Counted from the first letter of the stretch, positions 8,482 to 17,757 are shown. The stretch: DNA of 64,000 nucleotides from Allorhizobium paknamense (GCF_030815125.1 NZ_JAUSWH010000009.1:62001-126000), one strand, 5' to 3'. The notes: a model not told the origin generated them from the sequence alone. Numbers and translations are program-made.

Positions 8482-8841
8482 ATGGCCAAAATTCTGATCA
8501 CCGAAGACGAGGATTCGCTTCGATCCTTTGTTGCCCGGGCATTGCGGCTCGATGGACATGAAACCCATGAGGCAGCCGATGGCGCGGAAGGGCTGGAAAT
8601 GCTGTCCACCAGCCATTTCGACCTGCTGCTGTCCGACATCCGGATGCCGGTCATGGACGGTATCGAACTTGCGCATCGCGCGCATGCGGATTTCCCCGGA
8701 TTGAAAATTCTGCTGATGACCGGCTATGCCGAGCAGCGGGAACGGGCCGAAGACCTGATGCAGAAGGTTGTCGATGTTGTCCCCAAGCCCTTTGCCCTGC
8801 CGGATATCCGCAAGGCCGTGGCGCTGGCGCTCGCCGCCTGA
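8482..8841 (+). CDS. cpdR: CpdR single-domain response regulator
   Basis: A 119-residue receiver-only response regulator matching CpdR, which in Caulobacter and Sinorhizobium is phosphorylated through the CckA-ChpT relay and, when unphosphorylated, primes ClpXP to degrade cell-cycle substrates such as CtrA-pathway proteins. Phospho-acceptor D52 lies in LLLSDIRMPVMDG; the acidic pair (E8, D9), the Thr switch in LLMTGYA and the Lys in VPKPF complete the receiver site. No output domain follows. The C-terminus ends ALALAA, a hydrophobic tail that fits a ClpXP substrate. Identification rests on size, tail and sequence pattern, not on a database search. Confidence 0.85.
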   Translation: MAKILITEDEDSLRSFVARALRLDGHETHEAADGAEGLEMLSTSHFDLLLSDIRMPVMDGIELAHRAHADFPGLKILLMTGYAEQRERAEDLMQKVVDVVPKPFALPDIRKAVALALAA

Positions 8842-8917
8842 GGCGCGCCTGCGTCCAATCCAACCTCTACGAAACAATCCAGCTAGACGCCGCGTTCTGT
8901 CTGCGGCCCGCATGGGC

Positions 8918-8933
8918 CGTGGCATGTCAAGGC
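8918..8933. other. Short GC-rich hairpin downstream of cpdR
   Basis: Around 8903-8919 the sequence CGGCCC-gcat-GGGCCG forms a short stem, the only obvious structure in the 271 bp between cpdR and the following permease gene. It lacks a T-run, so any terminator role is doubtful. Coordinates are approximate. Confidence 0.25.
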
Positions 8934-9112
8934 GGATCAGGCCGTTCCAAGAACGTCGCCGAGACAGGGGCACAATCATTCACTGCATAAAAAGGTGCCT
9001 CCACCCATAAAAAGAGCGGGTTTGCCTCGAAATTTTCACAGGCTTTTGAGATGTCTGGTGTAGATTTACAGATATCTGGTAGAAGACCCCGGGCAACCGC
9101 AGGGCGGAGTGG

Positions 9113-10306
9113 ATGACAGTGAGCTTGAGAAGCGCCAAGAATGATCAGAGTTCGCTGACCGTGACACCCGCCGGACGCCGCACCGTCTCGGAGCGTAATG
9201 CACTTGTCGGCCCCACATCGGCAGCCCGCTGGCTGCTGGTCGCCGTGCTTCTGGCCAGTGCCTATTTTTTCTATGGTTTCATCGTGCCGGTTCTGGCGGC
9301 GATGGTGATCGGCTTCGCCAGTTGGCCCGCCTATCGGCAATTGCTGAATGCCGTCGGCGGCAATCGGACGCTGGGCGCCACCATTGCCATTATTCTTGTG
9401 GTTTCCTTCATCGTCGTGCCGATTTTTCTCGCCGGCATTTATGCCGTGGATGAGGTAAAAACCTGGGGTGCCTGGGCGCTGAAGGCCAATGAGATCGGCG
9501 CGCCGACCCCCGCCTGGCTGCTACAGGTCCCCTTGGCCGGGGAGTGGCTGGCGGATCACTGGAGCCGCTATGTGGGCCATCCTGGCGCCATGGGCGAACT
9601 GGTGCAATTGTTCAGCGGCGCCAATATCGGCACCATCTATCGTGGCCTGCTGGTCATCGGCTCCTCTGCCTTTCATGGCCTGCTGACCCTGCTTTTCATG
9701 CTCATCTCGCTGTTTTTCGTCTATCGCGACGGGGAGCGCATCGTGGAGCAACTGGATGTGGTTGGGGAGCGTATCCTGCCTGGCCGCTGGGAACGGGTTT
9801 CGCGCCTCGTGCCGCTCACCATCAGTTCCACCGTCACAGGCATGGGTGTGATTGCCGTCGGCGAAGGCATCGTGCTTGGAACCGCCTACTGGATTGCGGG
9901 CGTGCCCTCGCCGGTCACGCTCGGCATCATGACCGGCTTCATGGCGCTCATTCCGGGCGGCGCGCCGCTTTCCTTCACGCTGGTCTCGATCTATCTCGCC
10001 GCCAGCGGCTCCGTGGTCGCCGGGATCGGCCTCCTGGCCTGGGGCACGGTCGAGCTTTTCATCGTGGACAAGACGCTTCGCCCGCGCCTCGTGGGCGGGC
10101 CGATCAAGCTGCCCTTCCTGCCCACCTTCTTCGGACTGGTGGGTGGCGTCAAGACGATGGGCTTTCTCGGCTTGTTCGTCGGCCCGGTGCTGATGGCCAT
10201 TCTGGTCGCCATCTGGCGTGAATGGCTGCACGAAGCCCGGCAAACGGCACCGGCCAAGGATGTGGCCGCTCCGCTGCCGCAGGCGGCTGCCAATAAAGTC
10301 AGTTGA
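9113..10306 (+). CDS. AI-2E family (PerM/UPF0118) transporter
   Basis: Polytopic inner-membrane protein of the AI-2E exporter superfamily, whose members include TqsA (AI-2 release) and Na+/H+ antiporter-like proteins; the substrate here cannot be read from sequence. The 397-residue protein has paired N-terminal helices (WLLVAVLLASAYFFYGFIV, then VPVLAAMVIGFASW), a soluble middle segment (about 120-190), and a C-terminal helix bundle with the typical ALIPGGAPLSF (about 282-292) and VDKTLRPRLVGG (about 319-330) signatures. Start ATG follows GGCGGAG. Its end overlaps the end of convergent visR by 8 bp. Confidence 0.85.
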   Translation: MTVSLRSAKNDQSSLTVTPAGRRTVSERNALVGPTSAARWLLVAVLLASAYFFYGFIVPVLAAMVIGFASWPAYRQLLNAVGGNRTLGATIAIILVVSFIVVPIFLAGIYAVDEVKTWGAWALKANEIGAPTPAWLLQVPLAGEWLADHWSRYVGHPGAMGELVQLFSGANIGTIYRGLLVIGSSAFHGLLTLLFMLISLFFVYRDGERIVEQLDVVGERILPGRWERVSRLVPLTISSTVTGMGVIAVGEGIVLGTAYWIAGVPSPVTLGIMTGFMALIPGGAPLSFTLVSIYLAASGSVVAGIGLLAWGTVELFIVDKTLRPRLVGGPIKLPFLPTFFGLVGGVKTMGFLGLFVGPVLMAILVAIWREWLHEARQTAPAKDVAAPLPQAAANKVS

Positions 10307-11051
10307 TGTAGCCGAGCCGGATAGCCTTGGCGATGGCCTGGATGCGATTGACCGAATCCAGCTTGATCGTCGCGGAGCCGAGATAAGCATTGACCGTGTG
10401 CACGGACAGGCCAAGATTTTCAGCGATTTCTTCACTGATGCGGCCATCGCCTGCCAGTTGAAGGCAGGCAATCTCGCGATCGCTGAGCGCCTCGGAGGGT
10501 GCGGCCTTGCGCTCCGCCAGCGACAGCAGATCCAGCATCAGCTTGCAGCACCGATTGTGCAGATCGATGATCAGACTGCTGCCGATATCGGTGGAAGCGT
10601 TGAACCCGAAAATCACATAGCCATTGCCCACTGCGCCCAGCCGTACCGGAAAGGCAATGCCCGCGAAAGGCAGCGAACTCACCGGCAGCCGGGTAACAAA
10701 GGCCCCGAACTCGCCACTTTGGCAGAGAACCTCTTCATCGCGGGAATTCCAGATCAGCGGCAGCAGCAATTCATCGATATGCTTCAGCAGGAACTCGCCG
10801 TAGCAGGCCACGAACGCATCGCTCTGGCCACCATGCGCGCCCGGCCCCCAGCTTTCGAATTCGCAATGCAGCTTGCGCTTGCGCGGCAAGCCGGACCCGA
10901 CGACGCGGAAAATCGCAAAACTGCGCGCGCCCAGGCTCTTTTGCATGGCAATCAGCTTGGGAAAGATCTCGCTGCGTCCCGCCGTCAACCGGCCGCGCAT
11001 ATCCCCCGCCGCCCCCATTCTGCCGCTGGATATATCTGCGTTGAAAGCCAT
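10299..11051 (-). CDS. visR: LuxR-family motility regulator VisR
   Basis: Second half of the VisN/VisR pair, LuxR-type proteins acting together as the top activator of flagellar, motility and chemotaxis genes in rhizobia. The 250-residue protein has an N-terminal ligand-binding-like domain (about 1-170) and a C-terminal LuxR helix-turn-helix (ALSDREIACLQLAGDGRISEE through SVHTVNAYLGSATIKL, about 185-240). It lies 9 bp downstream of visN and next to the che/fliF block, which is the arrangement known from Sinorhizobium. Whether a small molecule binds the N-terminal domain is unknown. Confidence 0.88.
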   Translation of the reverse strand: MAFNADISSGRMGAAGDMRGRLTAGRSEIFPKLIAMQKSLGARSFAIFRVVGSGLPRKRKLHCEFESWGPGAHGGQSDAFVACYGEFLLKHIDELLLPLIWNSRDEEVLCQSGEFGAFVTRLPVSSLPFAGIAFPVRLGAVGNGYVIFGFNASTDIGSSLIIDLHNRCCKLMLDLLSLAERKAAPSEALSDREIACLQLAGDGRISEEIAENLGLSVHTVNAYLGSATIKLDSVNRIQAIAKAIRLGYIN

Positions 11052-11060
11052 TGTTATCTC

Positions 11061-11807
11061 TTAAACAAGATTGTTTCGAACGGCATAGGCAATGGCTTCG
11101 GACCGCGTCTTGGTGGCCGTCTTGCGCATGACGCTGGTGATATAATTATTGATAGTATTACGTGAAATTCCAAGAATGGTCGCGATCTCGTCGCTCGTCT
11201 TGCCTTCGGCAATCCAGAACAGGCATTCCAGTTCGCGTTCCGTCAGTTCGAAATCGCGATCGGCCTTCTGATCGCGCCCGGTGGACAGGCTGACACAATA
11301 AGCCGCCAGCAGGCCGACTTCCCGCAGGCGATCCGGGGAGATGATGAAGCCTTCCGGCAGCAGCATCACCAGCGCAAACCGCGTGCGCCCGACATTGAAC
11401 ATCACCGAGCAATATTGGCGGCTGGCGCCTTCCGGAACATCCAGATCATCCGGCAGAAGCACGAATTTCGCCTGTAGCAGCGAAAGGCATTTTTCCAGTT
11501 CCGTGCTGCGGGAGCAGGCCGAGGACAGTTCGATGGCGAGACCGCGCACGAGGTCGAACGGCCAATCGGCCGTCACCACGAAATCGAGCCCCTGTTCCTG
11601 GATGAGGTCGTAACGCGCGAGGAGGAAATGCGAGGCACCGGCATAGCTGGTCAACACCCGCATGGCCGCCCGAAGATTTCCAAGCGAGGCAGAGGCTGAT
11701 AGTCGCGCGATCATCTGCTCGCGCATACGGTCAGCCTCAAGCAATTCTGCCGTATTCAGGCCTCGGAGCCCCTGAATACCCCTTGGCTCAAGGAGTTCAA
11801 CGTCCAT
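11061..11807 (-). CDS. visN: LuxR-family motility regulator VisN
   Basis: First gene of the visNR pair, a 248-residue LuxR-type regulator. The C-terminal helix-turn-helix is clear (ELTERELECLFWIAEGKTSD, then ISRNTINNYITSVMRKTATK, about 180-230); the N-terminal 160 residues resemble the autoinducer-binding fold but carry no residue pattern that would identify a ligand. VisN and VisR are thought to work as a heterodimer, in keeping with the tight spacing to visR. The promoter must lie in the 240 bp between this gene and fliF, where a hairpin oriented for the opposite strand is also found. Confidence 0.88.
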   Translation of the reverse strand: MDVELLEPRGIQGLRGLNTAELLEADRMREQMIARLSASASLGNLRAAMRVLTSYAGASHFLLARYDLIQEQGLDFVVTADWPFDLVRGLAIELSSACSRSTELEKCLSLLQAKFVLLPDDLDVPEGASRQYCSVMFNVGRTRFALVMLLPEGFIISPDRLREVGLLAAYCVSLSTGRDQKADRDFELTERELECLFWIAEGKTSDEIATILGISRNTINNYITSVMRKTATKTRSEAIAYAVRNNLV

Positions 11808-11991
11808 AATCTTTCCCTTTCAAGGGATAAAACGGCCATCCTCTCTTGAATACGGCTGCGGAAGCCGCCCATTCCGCAGTGAGTCCGTTGATTCGAGCCC
11901 CCGAATCATCACTGGTTATTTTAGATAAATAATTGGCGAAGGCTACTCGCTTGCGGGGTCAAGCTGTTGCATATCTGCACCAATTACACAG

Positions 11992-12026
11992 AAGCCTGCG
12001 GAGAAATGACCTCCGCAGGCTTTTTG
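11992..12026 (+). terminator. Strong intrinsic terminator read on the + strand, no gene before it
   Basis: A perfect 12-bp stem (AAGCCTGCGGAG at 11992-12003, CTCCGCAGGCTT at 12011-12022) with a 7-base loop is followed by TTTTTG on the + strand. Both neighbours, fliF and visN, run on the minus strand, where no T-run follows. It may still stop fliF transcription weakly, or end an unannotated + strand transcript. Confidence 0.6.
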
Positions 12027-12048
12027 ACGTGATTTGATCAGCAAATGG

Positions 12049-13734
12049 TCAGGCAGCTTTGTCTACAGCCCATTTCCGGAGGATCTTCGCGGCCCGCTCC
12101 TCGGAGATCTCCACCATACGCGCCAGGCGACGTTCTGGACCTTCCTTGACACGGCGATTGAATCCGCCATTCGGGTCGTTGTCGAGGGCCAGAACTTCGT
12201 CGGCGCTGTCGAATCCGAAGTCCGAACCGAAGCCGTCCATCAGCGAGCCGCCGCCGGCATCGAGGCCCGGAGAGAAGTCCGGCAATTCAAGACCGGCCAC
12301 GGCATCCGAGCCGCCCTCGGCCGTGGCCACGCCACCGCCACCCATGGAGCGGATCATCGGACGCAGGCCCATCCAGACGATGAGGAAGGCGACGGCAACG
12401 AAGGCAAGCGAGTTGATGATGCCAGCAAGGTTGCGGCTCAGCATGTCCATGACGCCGGGGCCGGTGGAGGCATCCTCCAGTAGCTGGCTTTCCATGAAGT
12501 CCATGGCAGTCAGCGTCACGAGGTCGCCGCGCTTGGGATCGATACCGGCAGCCGAGGTGACGATCTTCTGCATTTCAGCCAGATAGGCATCGATCTTGGC
12601 CTGGTCGACGGGCTCGCCGACCATGGACGCGATCCGCTGCTTGTTGACGACCACCGCAACCGACAGCTTTTCCAGCTTATAGCCATTCTTGACCGTGGCG
12701 ATCGTCTTGCTGTTGATTTCGTAATTGGTCTGCTCTTCCTTCTTGTCCTGCTGGTCGGAAGATTGCGGACCCGCGCCGCCGGACTGGGGCGCAGCCTGCG
12801 GAATGTTCTGCTCCACCGTCGCTGCGGTGTCGGACTGGCGCTGCTCGGACTTCTGCGCTTCCTTGGTGGTGCGCACCGAACGCTCGACCTTGGATTCCGG
12901 ATCGTAAATGGTTTCCTGGATCTGCTGCTGGTCGGTATTGAGTTGCGCGGTCACGCTGGAGCGGAAATTGTCCATGCCGAGGAAGGGCGCGAGAGCCTTG
13001 TCGATGTTCGATTCGACTTCCTGCTGGAACGACTGAACAGCCGTCAGGTTGCGGTTGGCAACACCGCCGGTCTCATCCCCGGAGGCCAGCAATTGCCCGG
13101 TGGAATCGAGAATGGTGACATCATCAACGTCAAGCCCCGGCACCGCCGAGGCAACCAGATGACGGATCGAGGCGGCGGCCTTGCGGCCTGTCGCCGTGCT
13201 GGCACGAATCATCACAGACGCCGTGGGCTTTTGCTCGCCCCGGCGGAAATTGCCGACATCCGGCATGACGATATGCACGCGAGCTGCGGCGATACCATTG
13301 ATCTGTTGGATGGTCCGACCGATTTCCCCTTCAAGCGCGCGGACCCGGGTCACTTCCTGCATGAAGGAGGTGAGGCCGAGAGAACCGACATTGTCGAAGA
13401 GCTCGTAACCGGCATTGGTGCTATTGGGCAGGCCGCGCTCCGCCAGCAGCAGGCGCGCCTTGCCGGTCATGCCAGCCTGCACCTGCACGCTCTTGCCATC
13501 GGTGCCGGTCTGGAAACCGATGCCGGCTTCGGCGAGCGCGATGCTGATCTGATTGATGTCCGAGGGCTCCAGGCCCACATAGAGCGTTTCATAGGCCGGT
13601 TTGTTGACAAAATAGGCCGCGCCGATGATCAGCGCCATGGACACGAGTCCGACCCCGGCAAGGGTCCAGAGTTTTGCAGGTCCCAGAGACGACAGATTCT
13701 TCAGGACTTGTAGGAATTGATTGAACAGATTCAT
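12049..13734 (-). CDS. fliF: Flagellar MS-ring protein FliF
   Basis: Forms the membrane MS ring on which the flagellar rotor and export gate assemble. From the ATG at 13734 the protein has 561 residues starting MNLFNQFLQVLKNL, the usual rhizobial start. There is an N-terminal membrane helix (WTLAGVGLVSMALIIGAAYF, about 22-41), the periplasmic ring-building domains (about 45-430), a second helix (IINSLAFVAVAFLIVWMGL, about 440-458) and a C-terminal FliG-binding tail rich in acidic residues ending LRKWAVDKAA. It follows cheT in the same direction but a terminator-like hairpin between them suggests a separate promoter. Confidence 0.94.
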   Translation of the reverse strand: MNLFNQFLQVLKNLSSLGPAKLWTLAGVGLVSMALIIGAAYFVNKPAYETLYVGLEPSDINQISIALAEAGIGFQTGTDGKSVQVQAGMTGKARLLLAERGLPNSTNAGYELFDNVGSLGLTSFMQEVTRVRALEGEIGRTIQQINGIAAARVHIVMPDVGNFRRGEQKPTASVMIRASTATGRKAAASIRHLVASAVPGLDVDDVTILDSTGQLLASGDETGGVANRNLTAVQSFQQEVESNIDKALAPFLGMDNFRSSVTAQLNTDQQQIQETIYDPESKVERSVRTTKEAQKSEQRQSDTAATVEQNIPQAAPQSGGAGPQSSDQQDKKEEQTNYEINSKTIATVKNGYKLEKLSVAVVVNKQRIASMVGEPVDQAKIDAYLAEMQKIVTSAAGIDPKRGDLVTLTAMDFMESQLLEDASTGPGVMDMLSRNLAGIINSLAFVAVAFLIVWMGLRPMIRSMGGGGVATAEGGSDAVAGLELPDFSPGLDAGGGSLMDGFGSDFGFDSADEVLALDNDPNGGFNRRVKEGPERRLARMVEISEERAAKILRKWAVDKAA

Positions 13735-13851
13735 TCTGTCTCGCACCGTCAAACAGAGAGGTTACGGCTTTTGCCCTGCCGCGACCCTAGCTGGCGAAAC
13801 TTGTGCGAGCGTTTCCTTTAAGGACTTCTTGAATACAAACTACACCTTCAA

Positions 13852-13886
13852 AAACGAAAACGACCCCCGTCCTGAAACGAGGGCCG
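13852..13886 (-). terminator. Probable terminator at the end of the che operon
   Basis: Read leftwards, CCCTCGT-ttcagg-ACGGGGG forms a 7-bp stem (one G-T pair, about 13865-13884) followed by TCGTTTTCGTTTTTG. It lies 110 bp after cheT and 115 bp before fliF, so it would separate the che operon from fliF. Confidence 0.5.
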
Positions 13887-13993
13887 CCATGTCATGAAAG
13901 CGTGTTGCGCCATCCGCCGCCTGATTTCAAGAGACTGGAAGATCGCGGGGGCGAGCGTCTTCCCTGCCCTTTTACCCGGCTGCTGTGACAGCA

Positions 13994-14377
13994 TCAGAAG
14001 AAATCGAAATCCCCGGACGCCTTGTTGAGCGGCTGTGAGTGGCCGTGGCGAAGCCCCTCGCCCAGCGCCCGCTGCATTTCCGCAAGCTTGACGAGGCTGA
14101 GTGCCGTCGTCATGTCCACGGTCCAGTTTTCAGGCACATCTGCGGTGATCGTATCCACGAATTCGGCAAGGCCCCGTGCCTTTTGCACGGCAAGATCGAT
14201 CCCTTGCAAAACCTTCACCGCCTCAGGCGATTCCAGCACTTTCGGGCCGCCGATGTCCAGGATCTGCGGTTCTATCCTCTCGATCAGATAGGCGACATCG
14301 TGCAGTTCGGTCACGACACGCATGAGAATTTGCGGCAGGGATTCTTCCACGCCCGTGATGTCTGTTGTTTCCTGCAT
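13994..14377 (-). CDS. cheT: Chemotaxis accessory protein CheT
   Basis: Small protein at the last position of the rhizobial che operon, matching CheT (the former orf10 position) by size and place. The 127-residue, mostly helical protein contains D61-L-A-V-Q65, inside LQGIDLAVQKARGL, the same D-L-x-x-Q pattern that forms the CheY-P phosphatase site of E. coli CheZ (D143, Q147). It ends SGDFDFF, an acidic-aromatic tail also seen at the end of CheD here. I infer a role in CheY phosphate removal; this is not shown by the sequence alone. A GTG at 14386 is a possible earlier start. Confidence 0.75.
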   Translation of the reverse strand: MQETTDITGVEESLPQILMRVVTELHDVAYLIERIEPQILDIGGPKVLESPEAVKVLQGIDLAVQKARGLAEFVDTITADVPENWTVDMTTALSLVKLAEMQRALGEGLRHGHSQPLNKASGDFDFF

Positions 14378-14397
14378 GTGTCGCACACGTCCCCGAT

Positions 14398-14955
14398 TTA
14401 GAAGAATTCGATAGAACTTTCGACCGGCTTCTGCACGGGCGCAGGTCTCTGCTGCTCCATGGCCACCGTCTTCTGCGTTTCAGCACCGGTCAACGGATAC
14501 TGCCTTGCCCGGCCACTGACCGGCCAGAATTCCAGCTTGCGCCCATGCTCGCCGCCGACGGAGGAACCAATGACCTTGATGCCTTCATCCCGGAGAAACT
14601 GCATGGCGAAGGCAGCGTTCTGCTCGCCGACATTGGAAAAGGTGGCAATGGTCTTGGCGCCGCCAAAGATCTTTGCCTCCAGACGATCACGCCTTGCGCC
14701 CTTCTTCAGCAAGCCGTTGATCAAAAGCTCCATAAGATGCACGCCATATCGCGTTGCATCGCCACCGCCCATTCCGGGCGAGGCAGATCCGGGCAGGAGG
14801 AAATGATTCATACCCCCGACTCCTGCCACCGGATCCCGCAAGCATGCGGCCACGCAGGAGCCCAGAATGGTCGACAGCACCACGTTCGGGTCGCTGATAA
14901 CCTTATATTCCCCTTGAATGATATGGACCCTGCGAGCCGCAGCTTCTTCGTTCAT
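14398..14955 (-). CDS. cheD: Chemoreceptor glutamine deamidase CheD
   Basis: Deamidates specific glutamines in chemoreceptors and takes part in adaptation together with CheC- or CheY-type partners. The 185-residue protein has the catalytic cysteine in ILGSC34VAACLRDP and the catalytic histidine in GGMNH51FLLP, with the 17-residue spacing of Thermotoga CheD (C27, H44). After the core (ending near 150) there is a 30-residue linker rich in Gln/Pro and a terminal SSIEFF, which is unusual for CheD and shared in form with CheT. It overlaps cheY2 by 4 bp. Confidence 0.93.
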   Translation of the reverse strand: MNEEAAARRVHIIQGEYKVISDPNVVLSTILGSCVAACLRDPVAGVGGMNHFLLPGSASPGMGGGDATRYGVHLMELLINGLLKKGARRDRLEAKIFGGAKTIATFSNVGEQNAAFAMQFLRDEGIKVIGSSVGGEHGRKLEFWPVSGRARQYPLTGAETQKTVAMEQQRPAPVQKPVESSIEFF

Positions 14956-15341
14956 TTTAACGCTCCGAACACAGCTTCGATGGCGGCCTTCATCTTTTCG
15001 ATGGTGAAAGGCTTCGCCAGGACGTTGTTGGCGCCCAGTTGCGCCGCCTTCTGCACCAGTGCCCGATCGCCCTGGGCGGTCAGGATGATGAAGGCGGCCT
15101 TCTTGGTCGCGGGATTGCTTCTAACGGCCTGCAGGAGACCCAGCCCATCCATCTTCGGCATGTTGAAGTCGGAAATGACCAGGTGATGCGGCTGTTGCGC
15201 CATGATTTTCATGCCCTGCTCGCCGTCACCCGCAGCCGTGATCTGCTTGAAGCCGAGCTGCGTCAGCGCATCGCTGAGCAACAATCGGCTGGTGACTTGG
15301 TCGTCCACGATCAGGACTTTAATTTTTTCAGCTATCGACAT
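14952..15341 (-). CDS. cheY2: Chemotaxis response regulator CheY2
   Basis: Single-domain receiver of 129 residues, the second CheY of the operon. In Sinorhizobium CheY2-P is the form that acts on the flagellar motor, whereas CheY1 drains phosphate; the assignment here rests on operon position. Acidic pocket D13-D14, phospho-site D58 in [13 protein letters not shown], Thr in FIILTAQG and Lys in NVLAKPFT are present. The start overlaps no gene (5 bp after cheB) and its end overlaps cheD, consistent with one mRNA. Confidence 0.92.
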   Translation of the reverse strand: MSIAEKIKVLIVDDQVTSRLLLSDALTQLGFKQITAAGDGEQGMKIMAQQPHHLVISDFNMPKMDGLGLLQAVRSNPATKKAAFIILTAQGDRALVQKAAQLGANNVLAKPFTIEKMKAAIEAVFGALK

Positions 15342-15346
15342 TATTC

Positions 15347-16384
15347 TTAACCTTCTTTCCGTGCGGCCGTGAGTTTGAGAATTTCTTCGCCGATCGATCC
15401 AAGCGGCAATTGATGCTCGACTGCGCCCAATTCATAGGCGACCCGAGGCATTCCGTAGACCACACAGGTCTTTTCGTTCTGCCCGATGGTCCGTGCGCCT
15501 GCACTTCGCATCTTGAGCAATCCGGCTGCTCCATCGCGTCCCATACCCGTGAGTATGACGCCGACAGCATTGCGTCCGGCCAGTTCCGCCACCGAATCGA
15601 AGAGCACATCGACCGAAGGCCGATGGCCGTTGACAGGCGGCTGTTCGACCAGGCGGCAGCAGGGCGCGGAGGGATTGACCACCTGAAGGTGACGCTCCCC
15701 GCCCGGGGCGAGGTAGATCTTGCCGATCTCCAGCCGGGCTCCGTCCGTTGCTTCCTGGACAACAGGGGCGCAGAGGCGGTTCAGGCGCTCTGCAAAACTC
15801 TTGGTAAAGGTTGGCGGCATGTGCTGCGTAATCACCGTCGGCGGGCAATTGCGCGGGAATTTTTGCAGTACGGCAATCAGCGCCTCGACACCTCCGGTGG
15901 AGGAGCCGATAGCGACGATCTTGCGGCCAACGCGGAAATCGGTGGCAGGCGCGGCAGCGGGAGCCGTCGGTGGCGGCACCACACGCCGGCGCTGCGAGCG
16001 CGCGGCGGCCTTGACCTTTTCGGCCAGATCGCCGAAGGGGCGTGGCTCACCCGGCATCGGTTTGCCGACGCAATCGAAGGCACCGATTTCCAGCGCGGCC
16101 AGTGTCGCCTCCGCACCACGATGGGTCATGGTGGAGACCATGATGACCGGCATGGGCCTGAGCCGCATGATTTTTTCGAGAAATTCCAGACCGTTCATGT
16201 CCGGCATTTCGATATCCAGCGTCACCACGTCCGGGTTGAGCTGCTTGATGGCGGCGCGTGCCTCCATGGCATCCTTCGCCTGACCAATAACGCTGACTTC
16301 GGGATCAGAATTCAAGACCGCCGTGATCAGCCCACGCATGGTGGGGCTGTCGTCGACGACAAGAACGCGAGCAGGTGACGTCAT
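15347..16384 (-). CDS. cheB: Protein-glutamate methylesterase CheB
   Basis: Two-domain adaptation enzyme that removes methyl groups from chemoreceptors when phosphorylated by CheA. In 345 residues: receiver domain (1-120) with D57 in [13 protein letters not shown], a Pro/Ala-rich linker (about 130-155), and the C-terminal methylesterase with the nucleophile motif AIGSSTGG (about 160-167), the His motif VITQHMPP and the Asp motif ILTGMGRDG. Length equals the family standard. It overlaps cheR by 4 bp, a common coupling of the opposing adaptation enzymes. Confidence 0.95.
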   Translation of the reverse strand: MTSPARVLVVDDSPTMRGLITAVLNSDPEVSVIGQAKDAMEARAAIKQLNPDVVTLDIEMPDMNGLEFLEKIMRLRPMPVIMVSTMTHRGAEATLAALEIGAFDCVGKPMPGEPRPFGDLAEKVKAAARSQRRRVVPPPTAPAAAPATDFRVGRKIVAIGSSTGGVEALIAVLQKFPRNCPPTVITQHMPPTFTKSFAERLNRLCAPVVQEATDGARLEIGKIYLAPGGERHLQVVNPSAPCCRLVEQPPVNGHRPSVDVLFDSVAELAGRNAVGVILTGMGRDGAAGLLKMRSAGARTIGQNEKTCVVYGMPRVAYELGAVEHQLPLGSIGEEILKLTAARKEG

Positions 16385-17289
16385 GCCCTGCGCCCTCCAA
16401 ATTTTCCAGTATATTTATAGGTGGTGATAGCGGTGTTATCGAAAACATTCTTTGCATCGCCCGACACCCGTTCGGAATGGCCGATGTAAAGATGCCCGCC
16501 CTCGGCCAGCAATCCCGCAAAGCGCGACCAGATCTTCATCTGGGTCGGCTCATCGAAATAGATGACGACGTTGCGGCAGAAGATCACGTCGAAAGGGCCT
16601 TTGACAGGCCATTGCGACATCAGGTTCAGCTCGTTGAAGGTGATCAGCTTCTTCACCCGATCATCGACCTGGAACTTTCGCCGTCCACCGACATCCACCT
16701 CGCGGAACCATTGCTTGCGCATGGCCGGATTGACGGTCTCCAGCGAATTTTCGTCATAGGCACCAGCCCGGGCAAGGGCGAGGATCTTCGGATCGATATC
16801 CGTTGCCAGAATGCGGAAATCGTAATCGGCAATATTCTGCATCAGCGACAAGACAGTCAGCGCGATGGAATAGGGTTCCTGACCGTCCGAACAGGCCGCT
16901 GACCAGATGCGCACGCGGCCACCGGACTTGGCGCGGTTGATCAATCCCGGCAGAACTTCGGTCCGCAGGTGATCGAAATGATGGTTTTCCCGGAAGAAGC
17001 GGGTGAAATTGGTGGTCAGATGCGACAGCATCTCACGACGCGCCGCCGCGCCCTCCGGAGAGGCCACCAACTGGCAATATTCGCGAAAGCCGCTGAGCCC
17101 CAGATTGCGGATGTGCTTGGACAGCCGCGAATAGACCAGCGAAGCCTTGGAATCGTTCAGCGCAATGCCGGCGTCCGAATAGATCATGGCGGCGATCTCG
17201 TTCAGATCGCGGCGCGTCAGCGGGTATTCGCCGCTTGCCATGACCTCGTCGTCCGCCTGACGGCTATGCGCAGAAAAGCTGTTGATCAT
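16381..17289 (-). CDS. cheR: Chemotaxis protein methyltransferase CheR
   Basis: S-adenosylmethionine-dependent methyltransferase that adds methyl groups to glutamates in chemoreceptors. The 302-residue protein shows the N-terminal helical CheR_N domain (about 20-80), the SAM-binding motif [18 protein letters not shown] (about 121-138) and the downstream [13 protein letters not shown] block (about 225-237). No TPR or CheW extension is present. The start overlaps the cheW stop by 4 bp. The chemoreceptors in this window show no obvious C-terminal CheR-docking pentapeptide. Confidence 0.95.
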   Translation of the reverse strand: MINSFSAHSRQADDEVMASGEYPLTRRDLNEIAAMIYSDAGIALNDSKASLVYSRLSKHIRNLGLSGFREYCQLVASPEGAAARREMLSHLTTNFTRFFRENHHFDHLRTEVLPGLINRAKSGGRVRIWSAACSDGQEPYSIALTVLSLMQNIADYDFRILATDIDPKILALARAGAYDENSLETVNPAMRKQWFREVDVGGRRKFQVDDRVKKLITFNELNLMSQWPVKGPFDVIFCRNVVIYFDEPTQMKIWSRFAGLLAEGGHLYIGHSERVSGDAKNVFDNTAITTYKYTGKFGGRRA

Positions 17290-17753
17290 GCGGCTTCGCT
17301 TTCGGGTTCACTGAATAGACCTGCCAGTTCGATCAGACAGATCATTCGCTTTTCGATGGCCAGGATGCCTCGGGCATACTGGCGCTCCAGATCCGAAGAA
17401 ATCTCCGGAGTAGGCTGAATATTATCGTCGGTCACCGTTAAGATGTCGGAAACCGCATCCACGAGAAGACCGACAACCTTGGAGCGAACCTGGGCCACGA
17501 TGATGACGTGGCGCGGGGTCGGCTCCGCCGGTTTCATTGCAAGCCGTGACGCCAGATCGATGATCGGCAGCACGGCACCGCGCAGGTTGATGACACCCAT
17601 GACGTAATGCGGTGAATGCGGCAGTGGCGTTGCGGGCGTCCAACCACGAATCTCCCGCACCGACATGATGTTGACGCAAAACTCTTGATCACCGATCCGG
17701 AAGGCGATGAGCTCCCGATTTCCCTGAGCCAGATTTTTGACCGCATACGACAT
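17286..17753 (-). CDS. cheW: Chemotaxis coupling protein CheW (operon copy)
   Basis: Adaptor that joins chemoreceptors to the CheA P5 domain. The 155-residue protein is a single CheW SH3-like domain: [37 protein letters not shown]-type block ([17 protein letters not shown], about 69-85) and [10 protein letters not shown]. It sits 4 bp downstream of cheA. A second, separately transcribed CheW is encoded at 33785-34264 and differs mainly in its N-terminus and surface residues. Confidence 0.95.
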   Translation of the reverse strand: MSYAVKNLAQGNRELIAFRIGDQEFCVNIMSVREIRGWTPATPLPHSPHYVMGVINLRGAVLPIIDLASRLAMKPAEPTPRHVIIVAQVRSKVVGLLVDAVSDILTVTDDNIQPTPEISSDLERQYARGILAIEKRMICLIELAGLFSEPESEAA

Positions 17754-17757
17754 GCAA

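Noticed and set aside
8307-8483. A possible 58-residue leftward gene between hpt and cpdR (MLEFLTDSAPETPHAF...)
   Set aside because: The composition is plausible and the stretch is non-overlapping, but it has no good ribosome site, its frame also runs on antisense into cpdR, and I recall no homologue. It is kept here rather than annotated.
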